Assembly: GCF_002386445.1 (NCBI RefSeq) | Contig: NZ_DGIR01000049.1 | Location: forward strand, 1-64,000 | DNA length: 64,000 nt | Direction: 5' to 3' | From: Pseudomonas sp. UBA4617 | Lineage (GTDB): Bacteria; Pseudomonadota; Gammaproteobacteria; Pseudomonadales; Pseudomonadaceae | In this document: one piece after another, positions 24,645-33,686 of the stretch | How positions within the stretch are numbered: position 1 is the stretch's first letter | Layout of the letters: each line of letters opens with the position of its first letter | The notes under the pieces: model-generated | The model's input: the letters and a program-made list of their open reading frames with translations, nothing else | The model's database searches: none | Told to the model about the DNA's origin: nothing | Program-made: the position numbers and the translations under genes

Positions 24645-25973
24645 TTAGCGCTTGGCAGCTTCGCCAACCACCGCAGCTTCCTGTTTGTCGGCCATCAGCG
24701 AGGCGTAGTACTTCTCGCCCTTGGCGGCATCGTACATGCCTTCCCACCGCGCGATGACCAGGGCTGCCAGGGCGTTGCCCACAACGTTCAAGGCGGTACG
24801 GGCCATGTCCATGATGCGGTCGACACCGGCGATGAAGGCCAGCCCTTCGAGCGGAATGCCCACGCTGCCCAAGGTAGCCAGCAGGACCACGAAGGACACG
24901 CCCGGTACGCCCGCGATACCTTTGGAGGTGACCATCAGGGTCAGGACCAGCAACAGCTGTTGGCTCCACGACAGGTCGATACCGTACAGCTGGGCGATGA
25001 AGATGGCCGCGATGCTCTGGTACAGGGTCGAACCGTCGAGGTTGAAGGAGTAGCCGGTCGGTACCACGAACGAGCAGATCGACTTCGGCGCACCGTACTT
25101 CTCCATCTTCTCGATCACGCGCGGCAGCACGGTTTCCGAGCTGGAGGTGGAGTAGGCGAGGATCAGCTCATCTTTCATGATGCGCATGATCTTGATCACC
25201 GAGAAGCCGAACAGGCGGGCGACCAGGCCCAGCACCATGAAGGCGAAGAAGGCGATGGCGAAGTACACCAGCAGCACCAGCTTGGCCAGCGGCAGCAGCG
25301 AGCTGAAGCCGAAGTTGGCCACGGTCACCGCGATCAGGGCGAACACGCCGATCGGGGCGTAGTTCATGATCATGTGGGTGACCTTGAACATGGTCTCGGA
25401 AACCGCCTGGAAGGTGCGCACCAGCGGATCGCGCAGCTCTGCCTGCAGGCTCGACAGGCCCAGGCCGAACATCACCGAGAAGAAGATGATCGGCAGCATC
25501 TCGCCGCGCATCAGCGCTGCAAAGATATTCGACGGAATCAGGTTGAGCAGAGTCTCGATGAAAGCGTGCTCATGCTGTACTTCGGCGGCGGTCGCCTGGT
25601 ACTTGGAAATGTCCACGGTACCCAGGGTGCTCATGTCGATGCCGGCACCAGGGTGGAACAGGTTCGCCAGCACCAGCCCCACGAGAATCGCGATGGTGGT
25701 TACCACTTCGAAGTAGATGATGGTCTTCAGGCCGATACTGCCGAGTTTTTTCGCGTCGCCAACCCCGGCGATGCCCACGATCAGCGACGAAATCACGATC
25801 GGGACGACGATCATCTTGATCAGGCGAATGAAGATGTCACCAGCGGGCTGGAGGACGTTGCTGATCCACCATGCCTTTTCTGCACTGAAATGATTCAGTA
25901 GCGCGCCGATTGCAACACCCAGGATCAGACCGATGACGATCTGCCAGGCGAGGCTGAGTTTTGCCTTCTTCAT
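24645..25973 (-). CDS. gltP: Glutamate/aspartate:proton symporter
   Basis: A 442-residue dicarboxylate/amino acid:cation symporter of the GltP/DctA family. The re-entrant loop motif YSTSSSETVLPR, the NLDGSTLYQSIAAIFIAQ helix and GIAGVPGVSFVVL are intact. The start was placed at ATG 25973 because family homology begins there (MKKAKLSLAWQIVIGLILG); the open frame extends upstream without homology. The length agrees with enteric GltP (about 437). The upstream region has a palindrome matching the AauR site and a sigma-54-like promoter, so control by acidic amino acids through AauR is likely. Confidence 0.92.
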   Translation of the reverse strand: MKKAKLSLAWQIVIGLILGVAIGALLNHFSAEKAWWISNVLQPAGDIFIRLIKMIVVPIVISSLIVGIAGVGDAKKLGSIGLKTIIYFEVVTTIAILVGLVLANLFHPGAGIDMSTLGTVDISKYQATAAEVQHEHAFIETLLNLIPSNIFAALMRGEMLPIIFFSVMFGLGLSSLQAELRDPLVRTFQAVSETMFKVTHMIMNYAPIGVFALIAVTVANFGFSSLLPLAKLVLLVYFAIAFFAFMVLGLVARLFGFSVIKIMRIMKDELILAYSTSSSETVLPRVIEKMEKYGAPKSICSFVVPTGYSFNLDGSTLYQSIAAIFIAQLYGIDLSWSQQLLLVLTLMVTSKGIAGVPGVSFVVLLATLGSVGIPLEGLAFIAGVDRIMDMARTALNVVGNALAALVIARWEGMYDAAKGEKYYASLMADKQEAAVVGEAAKR

Positions 25974-26165
25974 GTCTTTACCCTTTGTTCTAGTGGTCAT
26001 GGGCACCCGGCGGAACGCTTGTAACGGAGCCATTGCCCTGTTGACGGGCAGCGGATGCGCATCCGACGAGTTCATGTAAGGACACGCAGGCGAACGAAGA
26101 ACGCTCAGCCAGCGAAAAAGGCCGCAACTATTGCGATGGCAAAGGGGGAAATCTAATGCCGGAAA

Positions 26166-26181
26166 CGCATGACCCATGCCG
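26166..26181 (-). promoter_or_regulatory. Sigma-54-like promoter for gltP
   Basis: Read on the minus strand, CGGCATGGGTCATGCG has the invariant GG (26180-26179) and GC (26168-26167) separated by ten bases. It matches the TGGCAC-N5-TTGC consensus only in part. It lies about 195 bases before the gltP start and about 60 bases downstream of the AauR-like palindrome. Confidence 0.5.
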
Positions 26182-26237
26182 TTTACGCATATGATTTTTG
26201 ACCCTTGAGAGGAGTTTGCAAGTGCTTGATTTATAAC

Positions 26238-26253
26238 GTTCGGAATTCCGAAC
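26238..26253. promoter_or_regulatory. AauR-type palindrome upstream of gltP
   Basis: GTTCGGAATTCCGAAC is a perfect 16-bp palindrome. From memory of work on P. putida, the response regulator AauR, which controls uptake of Glu, Asp, Gln and Asn, recognises TTCGG-N4-CCGAA, which is matched exactly. Its centre is about 90 bases upstream of the expected start of the sigma-54 transcript, a usual enhancer position. Confidence 0.7.
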
Positions 26254-26701
26254 AAGACCAAACCGCCATAATTAGGCAGATTTGACAGGGTCTAAAGTGC
26301 GGTCGATATGGCCTGTTCGACTATCCGAATGGCGGAAATGTCGCTGAACGAAGGCCAGACAACGTGAGAAAAAAATGATGTACGGTCGAAACAAAATGTG
26401 TCTCGAAGGGCTGTTCGTGCAGGGAAGGGGTTGCATGGCTCCTCGGAAGCCAGGTCTGGCCAAGTACCCATGTGGCACCGCCGACCTGATGCTTCCGATT
26501 CCGCCTTCCTGACCCGGCCCATTGCTGGAGGCACTCCCTGTACCCCTAGGCCACTCCGATCCTGTAACAATCAGAACGGCCCGGCCCCCTGGTCATGTGC
26601 TGCCCCTCCTCGGGGCGGCGCATCTTGGAAGGCCGAACTATAGAAAGATTCGGCTTCCATTACGTGACAGTGCATGACCTTGTACCCGTACCGCAGCACT
26701 C
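26254..26701. other. Unassigned intergenic region between gltP and the Ivy gene
   Basis: About 450 bases with no convincing gene. Open frames of 80-92 codons exist on both strands but show no signal peptide, domain or ribosome binding site. A GC-rich imperfect hairpin lies at 26599-26621 around CCCCTCCTCGGGG. An untranslated RNA or degraded gene cannot be excluded. Confidence 0.35.
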
Positions 26702-27172
26702 TCAGTACCAGTTCGGGTCACGCTTGAGCTGCTCTTGCAGCATCGCCTTCATGCCGTCATCCGGCTTGCCCAGCCAGCGATACTGCGCGTGGCGGGTAGG
26801 CGACTTGTCCTTGGGCAGGCCTTCGGGCACTTCGACGAGCATCCCGTAGGCATCGTCCTTGTCCCAGCTGAACGCCACGATCAGGCGTTTGTAGGTGCAG
26901 TTATCCTGCCGTTCGCACAATGGACCGACCAGATACTTGTCGCCATCCTCGGTCACGGCCGACATCTGCTGCTGGGAACTGCCGGTCAGGTTGATCACCC
27001 AATCTGGCAGGCGTTCCTCGCCTTTGATTGCGTCCTGCCAGGTTTCCCGATACTCAGGGTCCGAGCCGAGCAACTGGTCGACCCGGAACTGGCCGTCATT
27101 GGCCGCCATTGCCGCCGCACTGCCGCCCAGCAAAAGGGCGGCAGCCAAGGCTGTCCTACGCTTCCTGCCCAT
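26702..27172 (-). CDS. Ivy family protein (Ivyp2-like paralogue of the lysozyme inhibitor)
   Basis: A 156-residue protein with a signal peptide ending near AMA (residue 23). The Ivy fold is recognisable from LVGPLCERQDNCTYKRLIVA and the C-terminal ARHAQ-like block PTRHAQYRWLGKPDDGMKAM. The active loop is CERQDNC, fitting CExxDxC, rather than the CKPHDC of true lysozyme inhibitors. From memory, the P. aeruginosa paralogue with that loop does not inhibit lysozyme. The start is ATG 27172, with GAGG six bases upstream; the reading frame continues upstream only by chance through the DUF1328 gene. It is the last of three minus-strand envelope genes. Confidence 0.85.
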   Translation of the reverse strand: MGRKRRTALAAALLLGGSAAAMAANDGQFRVDQLLGSDPEYRETWQDAIKGEERLPDWVINLTGSSQQQMSAVTEDGDKYLVGPLCERQDNCTYKRLIVAFSWDKDDAYGMLVEVPEGLPKDKSPTRHAQYRWLGKPDDGMKAMLQEQLKRDPNWY

Positions 27173-27174
27173 CT

Positions 27175-27336
27175 TTAACCTCGTCCACGTCCAAAGAAGA
27201 AGGAGGCTACGAACAGCACCAGGAAGACAATGAACAGAATCTTCGCGATGCCCGTGGCAGCGCCTGCGATGCCACCGAAGCCCAGTACCGCAGCGACAAT
27301 GGCGATGATGAGGAAAGTGATAGCCCAGCTCAGCAT
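27175..27336 (-). CDS. DUF1328 (YtjA-like) small membrane protein
   Basis: A 53-residue protein with two hydrophobic segments separated by a glycine-rich turn ([18 protein letters not shown]), ending in FFFGRGRG. This is the DUF1328/YtjA pattern. It begins [15 protein letters not shown], with AGGAGA seven bases upstream. Only two bases separate its stop from the Ivy start, so the two are surely co-transcribed. Family members are often induced by envelope or general stress. The gene is short enough to be missed by automatic calling. Confidence 0.88.
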
Positions 27337-27378
27337 GATGGTTCTCCTTTCTTTTTCGAAATCGGCCCGTTCTCTGAG

Positions 27379-27669
27379 TCAGAAGACCCAGCGATCCTGC
27401 GGCACGACAGTTTCCACAGTGGCCGGTGAAGCCTTGGCCTGGCTGCCAGACACTGGGCCGGTGGCTTTGACCAAGGTATTGGCATGGGTCGCCTGAATCT
27501 GGGTCAACAGGGCGGTCTGCGCCGCCACTTGCTCGGCGAGGCGCGCGGTCTGCCAGCTGTAGTAGAAGAGGCCGGCAGCCAATGTCAGCAGCAGCGCCAT
27601 GCCAAGTGTCAGCACCTGGGGCAGGGGCAATGCGGCGTTCTGCGAGCGGTTGACGGATTGACGGTTCAT
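27379..27669 (-). CDS. Small single-pass membrane protein, unknown function
   Basis: A 96-residue protein. A basic, Asn/Gln-rich N-terminus (about 20 residues) is followed by one hydrophobic segment at about residues 18-38, then a short coiled-coil-like helix (ARLAEQVAAQTALLTQIQ) and a polar tail. I do not recognise a family. AGGAGGAG lies about 7 bases before the ATG at 27669. It is 42 bases upstream of the DUF1328 gene on the same strand, so it is probably the first gene of that operon. Confidence 0.7.
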   Translation of the reverse strand: MNRQSVNRSQNAALPLPQVLTLGMALLLTLAAGLFYYSWQTARLAEQVAAQTALLTQIQATHANTLVKATGPVSGSQAKASPATVETVVPQDRWVF

Positions 27670-27826
27670 GCCGGCTCCTCCTGCTGTAATTTTTGTTCAA
27701 ACCTGAACAGGTAATTGCAGCCTGCATGCCAGCTTTAGAATTTAAATTAATTCCTTTTAATTCAATGAGTTACTGGAGAACCCTCCGCCAGGCCAGCACG
27801 TATCCTGCACGATGCCATCCCTGGTG

Positions 27827-27843
27827 TCGTGCGAATTGCACGA
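27827..27843 (-). other. Hairpin after the BON-domain gene
   Basis: TCGTGC-GAATT-GCACGA is a perfect 6-bp stem starting five bases past the stop of the BON gene. It has no T tract; it may protect the mRNA or act as a weak terminator. Confidence 0.4.
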
Positions 27844-27847
27844 TCGC

Positions 27848-28669
27848 TCAGCCTTCTACCTTGGTGGCCACCTTGAGCAGGTCTGCGTCCACACCACGCA
27901 CACCCACGATCTGCCGGGCTATCTCCACGGCAATGGTTTTCTGCTCGCTGCTGACCACCTCACCTGCCAGCCGCACCAGGCCCTCTTCACTGGCTACCTT
28001 GAGGTTCAGGCCGTCAAGGTTGCGGCTGAAACGGTAGCTGTTCTGGATCTTGTCGATGATCCAGCTGTCGCTCGGTTGCGGTCCGCTCGGCAGGCCCACG
28101 GGGGCTTCCGCGGCCTTGGCCATGGTCGCGGAATCAAGACTGACCAGGTTGTTGACCAGGTGCACACCATCGGTGGTACGCGCTACCACGCCGGCGAGTT
28201 CCTTGGCTTCGGCACTGTCGACCCTGCCCCGCAGGGTGACCACCCCCTCACTGCTTTGTACATCTATAGGAGCGTTCTCGGTGGTGCGGCTCCACAACAG
28301 CCGGGCACGGATCACCGCCGCCAGTGTGGCGTCCTCCAGACGCTGGGCGTAGGCACGCAATTCGAGCGGGCGCTCCACCAGCTGGGCGTTGACCCGCAGC
28401 TGGTTGTCCACCTTTTCGATACCACCCGTGGCCAGGGCGATATGCTCGGCCAGCTGACGTTCGACGTCGTTCTCCACTTCACCGGAAAGCCGCGCCTGCT
28501 TGCCATGCACCTCGACGTCAATACGGAACAGGTCGAGCATGCGGTTCAGCGACAGCGCCGTTTGCAGCGCGCCTTCGAGACGCGCGTCCTGTACAGGGTC
28601 GGCAAATACCGGGGTGAACGCTGGCAGCAAAACGGCTGCCAATACGGCGGTCCGCAGGTAAAAGGTCAT
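27848..28669 (-). CDS. Periplasmic protein with three BON domains
   Basis: A 273-residue protein with a signal peptide (cleavage after FA, about residue 23). Three BON domains follow: about residues 30-93 (QARLSGEVENDVERQLAEHI), 108-178 (GVVTLRGRVDSAEAKELAGV) and 203-270 (EEGLVRLAGEVVSSEQKTIA). BON domains bind membranes or phospholipid and occur in osmotic and envelope stress proteins such as OsmY. The ATG at 28669 is preceded by AAAGGAGG. It is divergent from algB, with a 213-base region between, which fits a stress-related role; the actual regulator is not visible. Confidence 0.87.
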   Translation of the reverse strand: MTFYLRTAVLAAVLLPAFTPVFADPVQDARLEGALQTALSLNRMLDLFRIDVEVHGKQARLSGEVENDVERQLAEHIALATGGIEKVDNQLRVNAQLVERPLELRAYAQRLEDATLAAVIRARLLWSRTTENAPIDVQSSEGVVTLRGRVDSAEAKELAGVVARTTDGVHLVNNLVSLDSATMAKAAEAPVGLPSGPQPSDSWIIDKIQNSYRFSRNLDGLNLKVASEEGLVRLAGEVVSSEQKTIAVEIARQIVGVRGVDADLLKVATKVEG

Positions 28670-28882
28670 GGCGGTGCCTCCTTTCTGTAGGCAAATACTG
28701 AAAATCATCGCAACCAATGTGCCATCCGCTACCTCTAAGCAAATCATCGGCATAGCGGGGCCTCTGGGCATTGATTGGCCATTGGCTAGCATGCAAAGGT
28801 CCGATTCCTTCAGAATTGACCATGCAACTTGCCCGATTTTTCCCACACTAATTTGAAGACCTAACCCTAAGGAGCGCAGGAC

Positions 28883-30229
28883 ATGGAATCAGCTCAGGAC
28901 AATCAAGGCCGCATTCTGCTGGTGGATGACGAGTCGGCGATCCTGCGCACCTTCCGCTACTGCCTGGAGGACGAGGGCTATAGCGTGGCCACGGCCAACA
29001 GCGCAGCGCAGGCCGAAAACCTGCTGCAGCGTCAGGTATTCGACCTGTGCTTCCTCGATTTGCGCCTGGGCGAAGATAACGGCCTCGACGTGCTGGCCCA
29101 GATGCGTATCCAGGCCCCCTGGATGCGAGTGGTGATCGTGACGGCGCACTCGGCGATCGACACGGCAGTGGACGCGATCCAGGCCGGTGCCGCCGACTAT
29201 CTGGTGAAGCCGTGCAGCCCCGACCAGTTGCGCCTGGCTACCGCCAAGCAGCTGGAAGTGCGCCAACTGTCGGCCCGCCTCGAGGCTCTTGAAGGCGAAG
29301 TACGCAAGCCCAAGGACGGCCTCGACTCGCACAGCCCGGCCATGATGGCAGTGCTGGAAACCGCCCGTCAGGTTGCCACCACCGACGCCAACATCCTCAT
29401 TCTGGGGGAGTCCGGTACCGGTAAAGGCGAACTTGCCCGGGCCATCCATGGCTGGAGCAAGCGGGCACGCAAAGCCTGCGTGACCATCAACTGCCCGTCG
29501 CTGAATGCCGAATTGATGGAGAGCGAGCTGTTCGGTCACACTCGCGGCGCGTTCACCGGTGCCAGCGAGAGCACCCTCGGGCGGGTCAACCAGGCCGACG
29601 GCGGAACCTTGTTCCTTGACGAGATCGGCGATTTCCCCCTGACCTTGCAGCCAAAACTGCTGCGCTTCATTCAGGACAAGGAATACGAACGCGTCGGCGA
29701 CCCGGTCACCCGCCGTGCCGATGTGCGTATCCTGGCCGCCACCAACCTCAATCTTGAAGAGATGGTGCGCGAAAGCCGCTTCCGCGAGGACTTGCTGTAC
29801 CGCCTGAACGTCATCACCCTGCACCTGCCGCCGCTACGCGAGCGCAGTGAAGACATCCTGACTCTGGCCGACCGCTTCCTCGCCCGCTTCGTCAAGGAGT
29901 ACTCCCGACCCGCCCGAGGATTCAGTGACGAAGCCCGGGCGGCGCTGCTCAACTATCGCTGGCCTGGCAACATTCGTGAACTGCGCAACGTGGTAGAGCG
30001 GGCCAGTATCATCTGCCCTCAGGAACGCGTGGAAGTCAGCCACCTGGGCATGGGCGAGCAGCCTGCAGGCAACACCCCACGGGTTGGCGCTGCCCTGAGC
30101 CTGGATGAGCTGGAGCGCGCCCACATCGGCGCAGTGCTGGCGGCCAGCGATACCCTGGACCAGGCAGCCAAGACCCTCGGGATCGATGCCTCCACCCTGT
30201 ATCGCAAGCGCAAGCAGTACAACCTATGA
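28883..30229 (+). CDS. algB: NtrC-family response regulator of alginate and virulence genes
   Basis: A 448-residue three-domain regulator. The receiver domain (about 9-122) has the phospho-acceptor Asp59 in FLDLRLGEDNG. The AAA+ domain (about 145-375) has Walker A GESGTGKG, the sigma-54 contact loop GAFTGA and Walker B GGTLFLDEIGDF. A C-terminal Fis-type helix-turn-helix ends in STLYRKRKQYNL. Sequence and the coupled kinB gene identify AlgB. It acts in transcriptional control of alginate, and in P. aeruginosa also of virulence and photosensing. AAGGAG lies 9-14 bases before the ATG. Confidence 0.95.
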   Translation: MESAQDNQGRILLVDDESAILRTFRYCLEDEGYSVATANSAAQAENLLQRQVFDLCFLDLRLGEDNGLDVLAQMRIQAPWMRVVIVTAHSAIDTAVDAIQAGAADYLVKPCSPDQLRLATAKQLEVRQLSARLEALEGEVRKPKDGLDSHSPAMMAVLETARQVATTDANILILGESGTGKGELARAIHGWSKRARKACVTINCPSLNAELMESELFGHTRGAFTGASESTLGRVNQADGGTLFLDEIGDFPLTLQPKLLRFIQDKEYERVGDPVTRRADVRILAATNLNLEEMVRESRFREDLLYRLNVITLHLPPLRERSEDILTLADRFLARFVKEYSRPARGFSDEARAALLNYRWPGNIRELRNVVERASIICPQERVEVSHLGMGEQPAGNTPRVGAALSLDELERAHIGAVLAASDTLDQAAKTLGIDASTLYRKRKQYNL

Positions 30230-32007
30230 AGTGGCCACCCATGAAGCTGCGCACGCGGCTTTTCCTCAGTATCTCGGCGCTGGTTACCGTGGCGCTGCTG
30301 GGCCTGCTGCTGGGGTTGGTCAGCGTACTGCAGATGGCTACGGTGCAACAGCAGCTGGTGCGCGACACGACCCATGTCCTGGAAGTCGGGCTGAAGCTGC
30401 GCCAGAACCTTGGTGAACAGCTGACCCTGATTCTTGACGAGGACACTACCCCAGAGAGCCTGCGGTTGCTGCAGGAGGACTTCCAGACCCTGCTCAACCA
30501 GGCCCTGGAGCAAGGCGGCGAGCGTACCAGCTTCAGCAAGGCCAGCAGCAATTACCAGGCCTTCCTCCAGGCCTACCGAGAAAGCACCGCGCCTGCCCGC
30601 AGCATGGGAGCGGAGCAACCGTTGGGTGCAGCCTTCAATCAGGTGCGCAGCGACCTGATCGACTCCCACAAACAGGCCTTGGAACATATCACCCGCAGCG
30701 AAGAACGCACCCGCGACCACGCCCTGCTGATCAGCGGCATGATGGGCATGATGGGTCTGGTCGTGCTGGCCCTCGGCTTCGTCACCGCGCATAACATCGC
30801 ACGGCGCTTCGGCCAGCCGATCGAAGCCCTGGCCCAAGCAGCCGACCAGCTTGGCAAGGGCAATTTCGATGTGACCCTGCCGGTTACCCAGGCCGTCGAG
30901 CTGAAACAGCTGACCCGCAGCTTCGGCCTGATGGCCGAAGCCTTGCGCAAACACCAGGCTACCAATATCGATGAGCTGCTGGCCGGCCAGCAGCGCCTGC
31001 AGGCCGTTCTGGACAGCATCGACGATGGCCTGTTGATCATTGACCGCCAAGGCCGCCTGGAGCATCTCAACCCTGTGGCCCAGCGCCAGCTGGGCTGGGC
31101 CGACAGCCGGGTCGGAAGCAGCCTGGCAGACGCCTTGCAGCGCCCGGAACTTGAACAACAGCTACGCCAGGTGCTGCGCGGCGGCAACCTCGACCGTCCG
31201 CCAGATGACCTGAACATTGAGGTCGATGAAGAAACCCGCCTGCTCACCTACAGCCTGACCCCGGTCAGCCACCCGCAAGGGCCGATCCTTGGCGCGGTAA
31301 TGGTTTTGCATGATGTCACCGAGCAGCGGGCCTTCGAGCGCGTACGCAGCGAGTTCGTACTGCGTGCCTCGCACGAGTTACGTACCCCGGTAACCGGCAT
31401 GCACATGGCGTTCGGTCTGTTGCGCGAGCGCCTCAAGTTCCCGCCAGAGGCCCGCGAGCATGACTTGCTGGAAACCATTGGCGAGGAAATGCAGCGCCTG
31501 ACCCAGTTGATAAATGACCTGCTCAATTTCAGCCGCTATCAGAGCGGGCTGCAAAAGCTCGAACTGGCCCCGTGCGCCATCGATGAGCTGCTTGAACGCG
31601 CCCAGCTGCGCTTTGCCGAGCAGGCTGCGCACAAGCAGGTCGAGCTGATCAGGGAGCTGGAACCGCCACTACCACGCATTCAGGCTGACGTCGCCCAGCT
31701 TGACCGGGTCCTGGACAACCTGCTGCACAATGCAATCCGCCATACCGCCAGTGGCGGGCGGATCCGCCTGCATGCGCGACGCCACGCGGAACGGGTGATC
31801 ATCAGCGTCGAGGATAACGGCGAGGGCATTGCCTATGGCCAGCAAGGACGCATCTTCGAGCCCTTCGTTCAGGTAGGCCGCAAGAAAGGCGGCGCGGGGC
31901 TGGGGCTGGCATTGTGCAAGGAAATCGTACAACTGCATGGCGGGCGCATGGGTGTATTTTCCAGGCCGGGGCAGGGTACCCAGTTCTACATGGCGCTGCC
32001 GGTCTGA
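30226..32007 (+). CDS. kinB: Sensor histidine kinase, partner of AlgB
   Basis: A 593-residue inner-membrane sensor kinase. It has membrane segments near residues 9-35 and 167-187 enclosing a periplasmic sensing domain, a HAMP domain (about 189-241), a PAS domain (about 255-370), the histidine box ASHELRTP with phospho-acceptor His383, and an ATPase domain with DNLLHNAIRHT and GGAGLGLALCKEI. The ATG at 30226 overlaps the algB stop (ATGA); a second ATG at 30241 is possible. Its last 22 bases overlap the convergent EAL gene. Confidence 0.95.
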   Translation: MKWPPMKLRTRLFLSISALVTVALLGLLLGLVSVLQMATVQQQLVRDTTHVLEVGLKLRQNLGEQLTLILDEDTTPESLRLLQEDFQTLLNQALEQGGERTSFSKASSNYQAFLQAYRESTAPARSMGAEQPLGAAFNQVRSDLIDSHKQALEHITRSEERTRDHALLISGMMGMMGLVVLALGFVTAHNIARRFGQPIEALAQAADQLGKGNFDVTLPVTQAVELKQLTRSFGLMAEALRKHQATNIDELLAGQQRLQAVLDSIDDGLLIIDRQGRLEHLNPVAQRQLGWADSRVGSSLADALQRPELEQQLRQVLRGGNLDRPPDDLNIEVDEETRLLTYSLTPVSHPQGPILGAVMVLHDVTEQRAFERVRSEFVLRASHELRTPVTGMHMAFGLLRERLKFPPEAREHDLLETIGEEMQRLTQLINDLLNFSRYQSGLQKLELAPCAIDELLERAQLRFAEQAAHKQVELIRELEPPLPRIQADVAQLDRVLDNLLHNAIRHTASGGRIRLHARRHAERVIISVEDNGEGIAYGQQGRIFEPFVQVGRKKGGAGLGLALCKEIVQLHGGRMGVFSRPGQGTQFYMALPV

Positions 32008-33596
32008 TGCCCACGTGCCACCAACTCGGCGAACTGCCGCGCATTCAACGGCCGTGCGAACAGCCAGCCCTGGCCATAATGGACCCCTTCGCTGCTGAGC
32101 AGCACCGCCTGGTCTTCACATTCGATACCTTCGGCAATCACCCGCAGATGCAGGTCATGGGCCATGCGGATGATATGCGGGGCAACGCCGCTACTGGCAG
32201 CATCATGCCCCAGAGCATCGATGAACGCCTTGTCGATCTTCAGGCAGTCCACCGGCAGGGTCTGCAGGTAGGCCAGGCTGGAATAACCGGTGCCGAAATC
32301 GTCGATCAGTACCTGATGCCCCACCGCCCGTAGCGCCTGCAGGTTATCGCGCGCCACTACTACATCAATCAGGCCGCGCTCGGTCACCTCGAAAGCGATC
32401 TGGCTGGCAGCCACTTTGTGCAACGCCAACAGGCGTGCCGCCACCCGGCCAATCCGCGGCACCATCACATCGCAGGCCGCCAGGTTGACCGAAATGTACA
32501 AGTTGGGGTGCGAGCGCAGCAGTTGCCCTAGCTGCTCCAGCACGCGTTGCAGGACAAAGTCGGTGATCTGGCGAATCTGCCCGGTGTTCTCCGCCAGCGG
32601 AATGAACAGGTCCGGGCTGGTCAGCGTGCCGTCCGGGCGGCGCCAGCGCACCAGCGCCTCGGCTCCCACGCAGCGCCGGGTATCGAGCTCGAAGATCGGC
32701 TGGTAGAGCACCTGCAGCTCGCCACGGCGCAAGGCATTCTGCAGCTCCGAACTCATTGACCGTTTTTGCAGGATCAGTTGCAGCACCAGCCAGCCGATGC
32801 AGCAGGCTGCCAGCAGGCTGCCGGGAAACAGCAGCCAGAGCATGCCATTCATCTTCAACGGCAATTTTGCCCGTGGGGCGATCAGCACCAGTTGGTAATC
32901 TGGTGACTTGGTCGGCATGCGATAGATCAACCGGTCGCTGAGTTCCAGTAGGGACTTGTGGCTTGCCGACCAGGCCGAGGGTGGCGGCCACACCTGTGGC
33001 GGGCCCAATACCGGAATGGCCCGGGTGCCATTGTCCAGGACCACCACCAGGCTGCCACCCGGGGGCAGGTCGACCACATCGGTGAGGTGCCCGCGTGATG
33101 TGGACACCACGAACTTGCCTCGCCCCAGCATCAACGCGGCCAGGTTCTCGTTCGGCTCGGTCGTGGTGTTCAACCAATAACTGTAGGTCGGCCCCTGGAT
33201 GTCGGGCGCGCGCAAGGGTTCGAAGGCCCGCTCGTCACCGCGGCTGGAACAGGCGATGTCGCCGTCCACGTATGCTGCTTCATAAATGAAGCGCGACCCC
33301 AGACTGACTTGCTGCAATGCCGTGAGCATCGCCGGGCTGCAACCGCGCACGGGCTGCGCCTGCAACAGGTCAACCCCTTCACGCAGCTGGCCGAACACCT
33401 GTTCGAGACGCTCGAGAAAGCGCTCGCCCTGGGCATTCATCTGTTCGCTCTCGCTTTGCTTCATCTGCTGCAAGGCAATGCCGATGCTGGCGGACAGCAA
33501 CAGTGCGGCACTGGCCAATGCGGCCATTATGGCCAGCATCCAGGGATGGTGAAAAATTTGGCGCAGCAAGGCGATGAAGGCTGGCATCGAAGGCAT
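31986..33596 (-). CDS. Cyclic-di-GMP phosphodiesterase, CSS-motif plus EAL domain
   Basis: A 536-residue protein. Membrane segments at about 21-42 and 252-272 enclose a periplasmic CSS-motif domain with Cys86 and Cys116 (IACSSRGDE). The C-terminal EAL domain has EALVRWRRPDG, the metal and substrate residues of NLAACD, VTERGLID, DDFGTGYSS and the catalytic EGIE, so hydrolysis of c-di-GMP to pGpG is expected. In enteric PdeB/PdeC-type enzymes a disulfide between these Cys residues, made by DsbA/DsbB, restrains activity and the free thiol form is active. It is convergent with kinB. Confidence 0.92.
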   Translation of the reverse strand: MPSMPAFIALLRQIFHHPWMLAIMAALASAALLLSASIGIALQQMKQSESEQMNAQGERFLERLEQVFGQLREGVDLLQAQPVRGCSPAMLTALQQVSLGSRFIYEAAYVDGDIACSSRGDERAFEPLRAPDIQGPTYSYWLNTTTEPNENLAALMLGRGKFVVSTSRGHLTDVVDLPPGGSLVVVLDNGTRAIPVLGPPQVWPPPSAWSASHKSLLELSDRLIYRMPTKSPDYQLVLIAPRAKLPLKMNGMLWLLFPGSLLAACCIGWLVLQLILQKRSMSSELQNALRRGELQVLYQPIFELDTRRCVGAEALVRWRRPDGTLTSPDLFIPLAENTGQIRQITDFVLQRVLEQLGQLLRSHPNLYISVNLAACDVMVPRIGRVAARLLALHKVAASQIAFEVTERGLIDVVVARDNLQALRAVGHQVLIDDFGTGYSSLAYLQTLPVDCLKIDKAFIDALGHDAASSGVAPHIIRMAHDLHLRVIAEGIECEDQAVLLSSEGVHYGQGWLFARPLNARQFAELVARGHQTGSAM

Positions 33597-33686
33597 CCAG
33601 TTGATTACTAAGGTATAGCAACTGGATCAGGATTCACCCTTGCCGTTTGGCGCCTGGACCAAACCCGTAAAGTCTCTCGCGCAACC

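Noticed and set aside
24960..25901. 313-codon frame opposite gltP
   Set aside because: Strongly biased composition (His, Gln, Asp, Arg), typical of an antisense frame over a membrane protein gene.
26398..26643. 81-codon frame in the gltP-Ivy gap
   Set aside because: No ribosome binding site, signal or domain; overlapping frames of similar size exist on the other strand.
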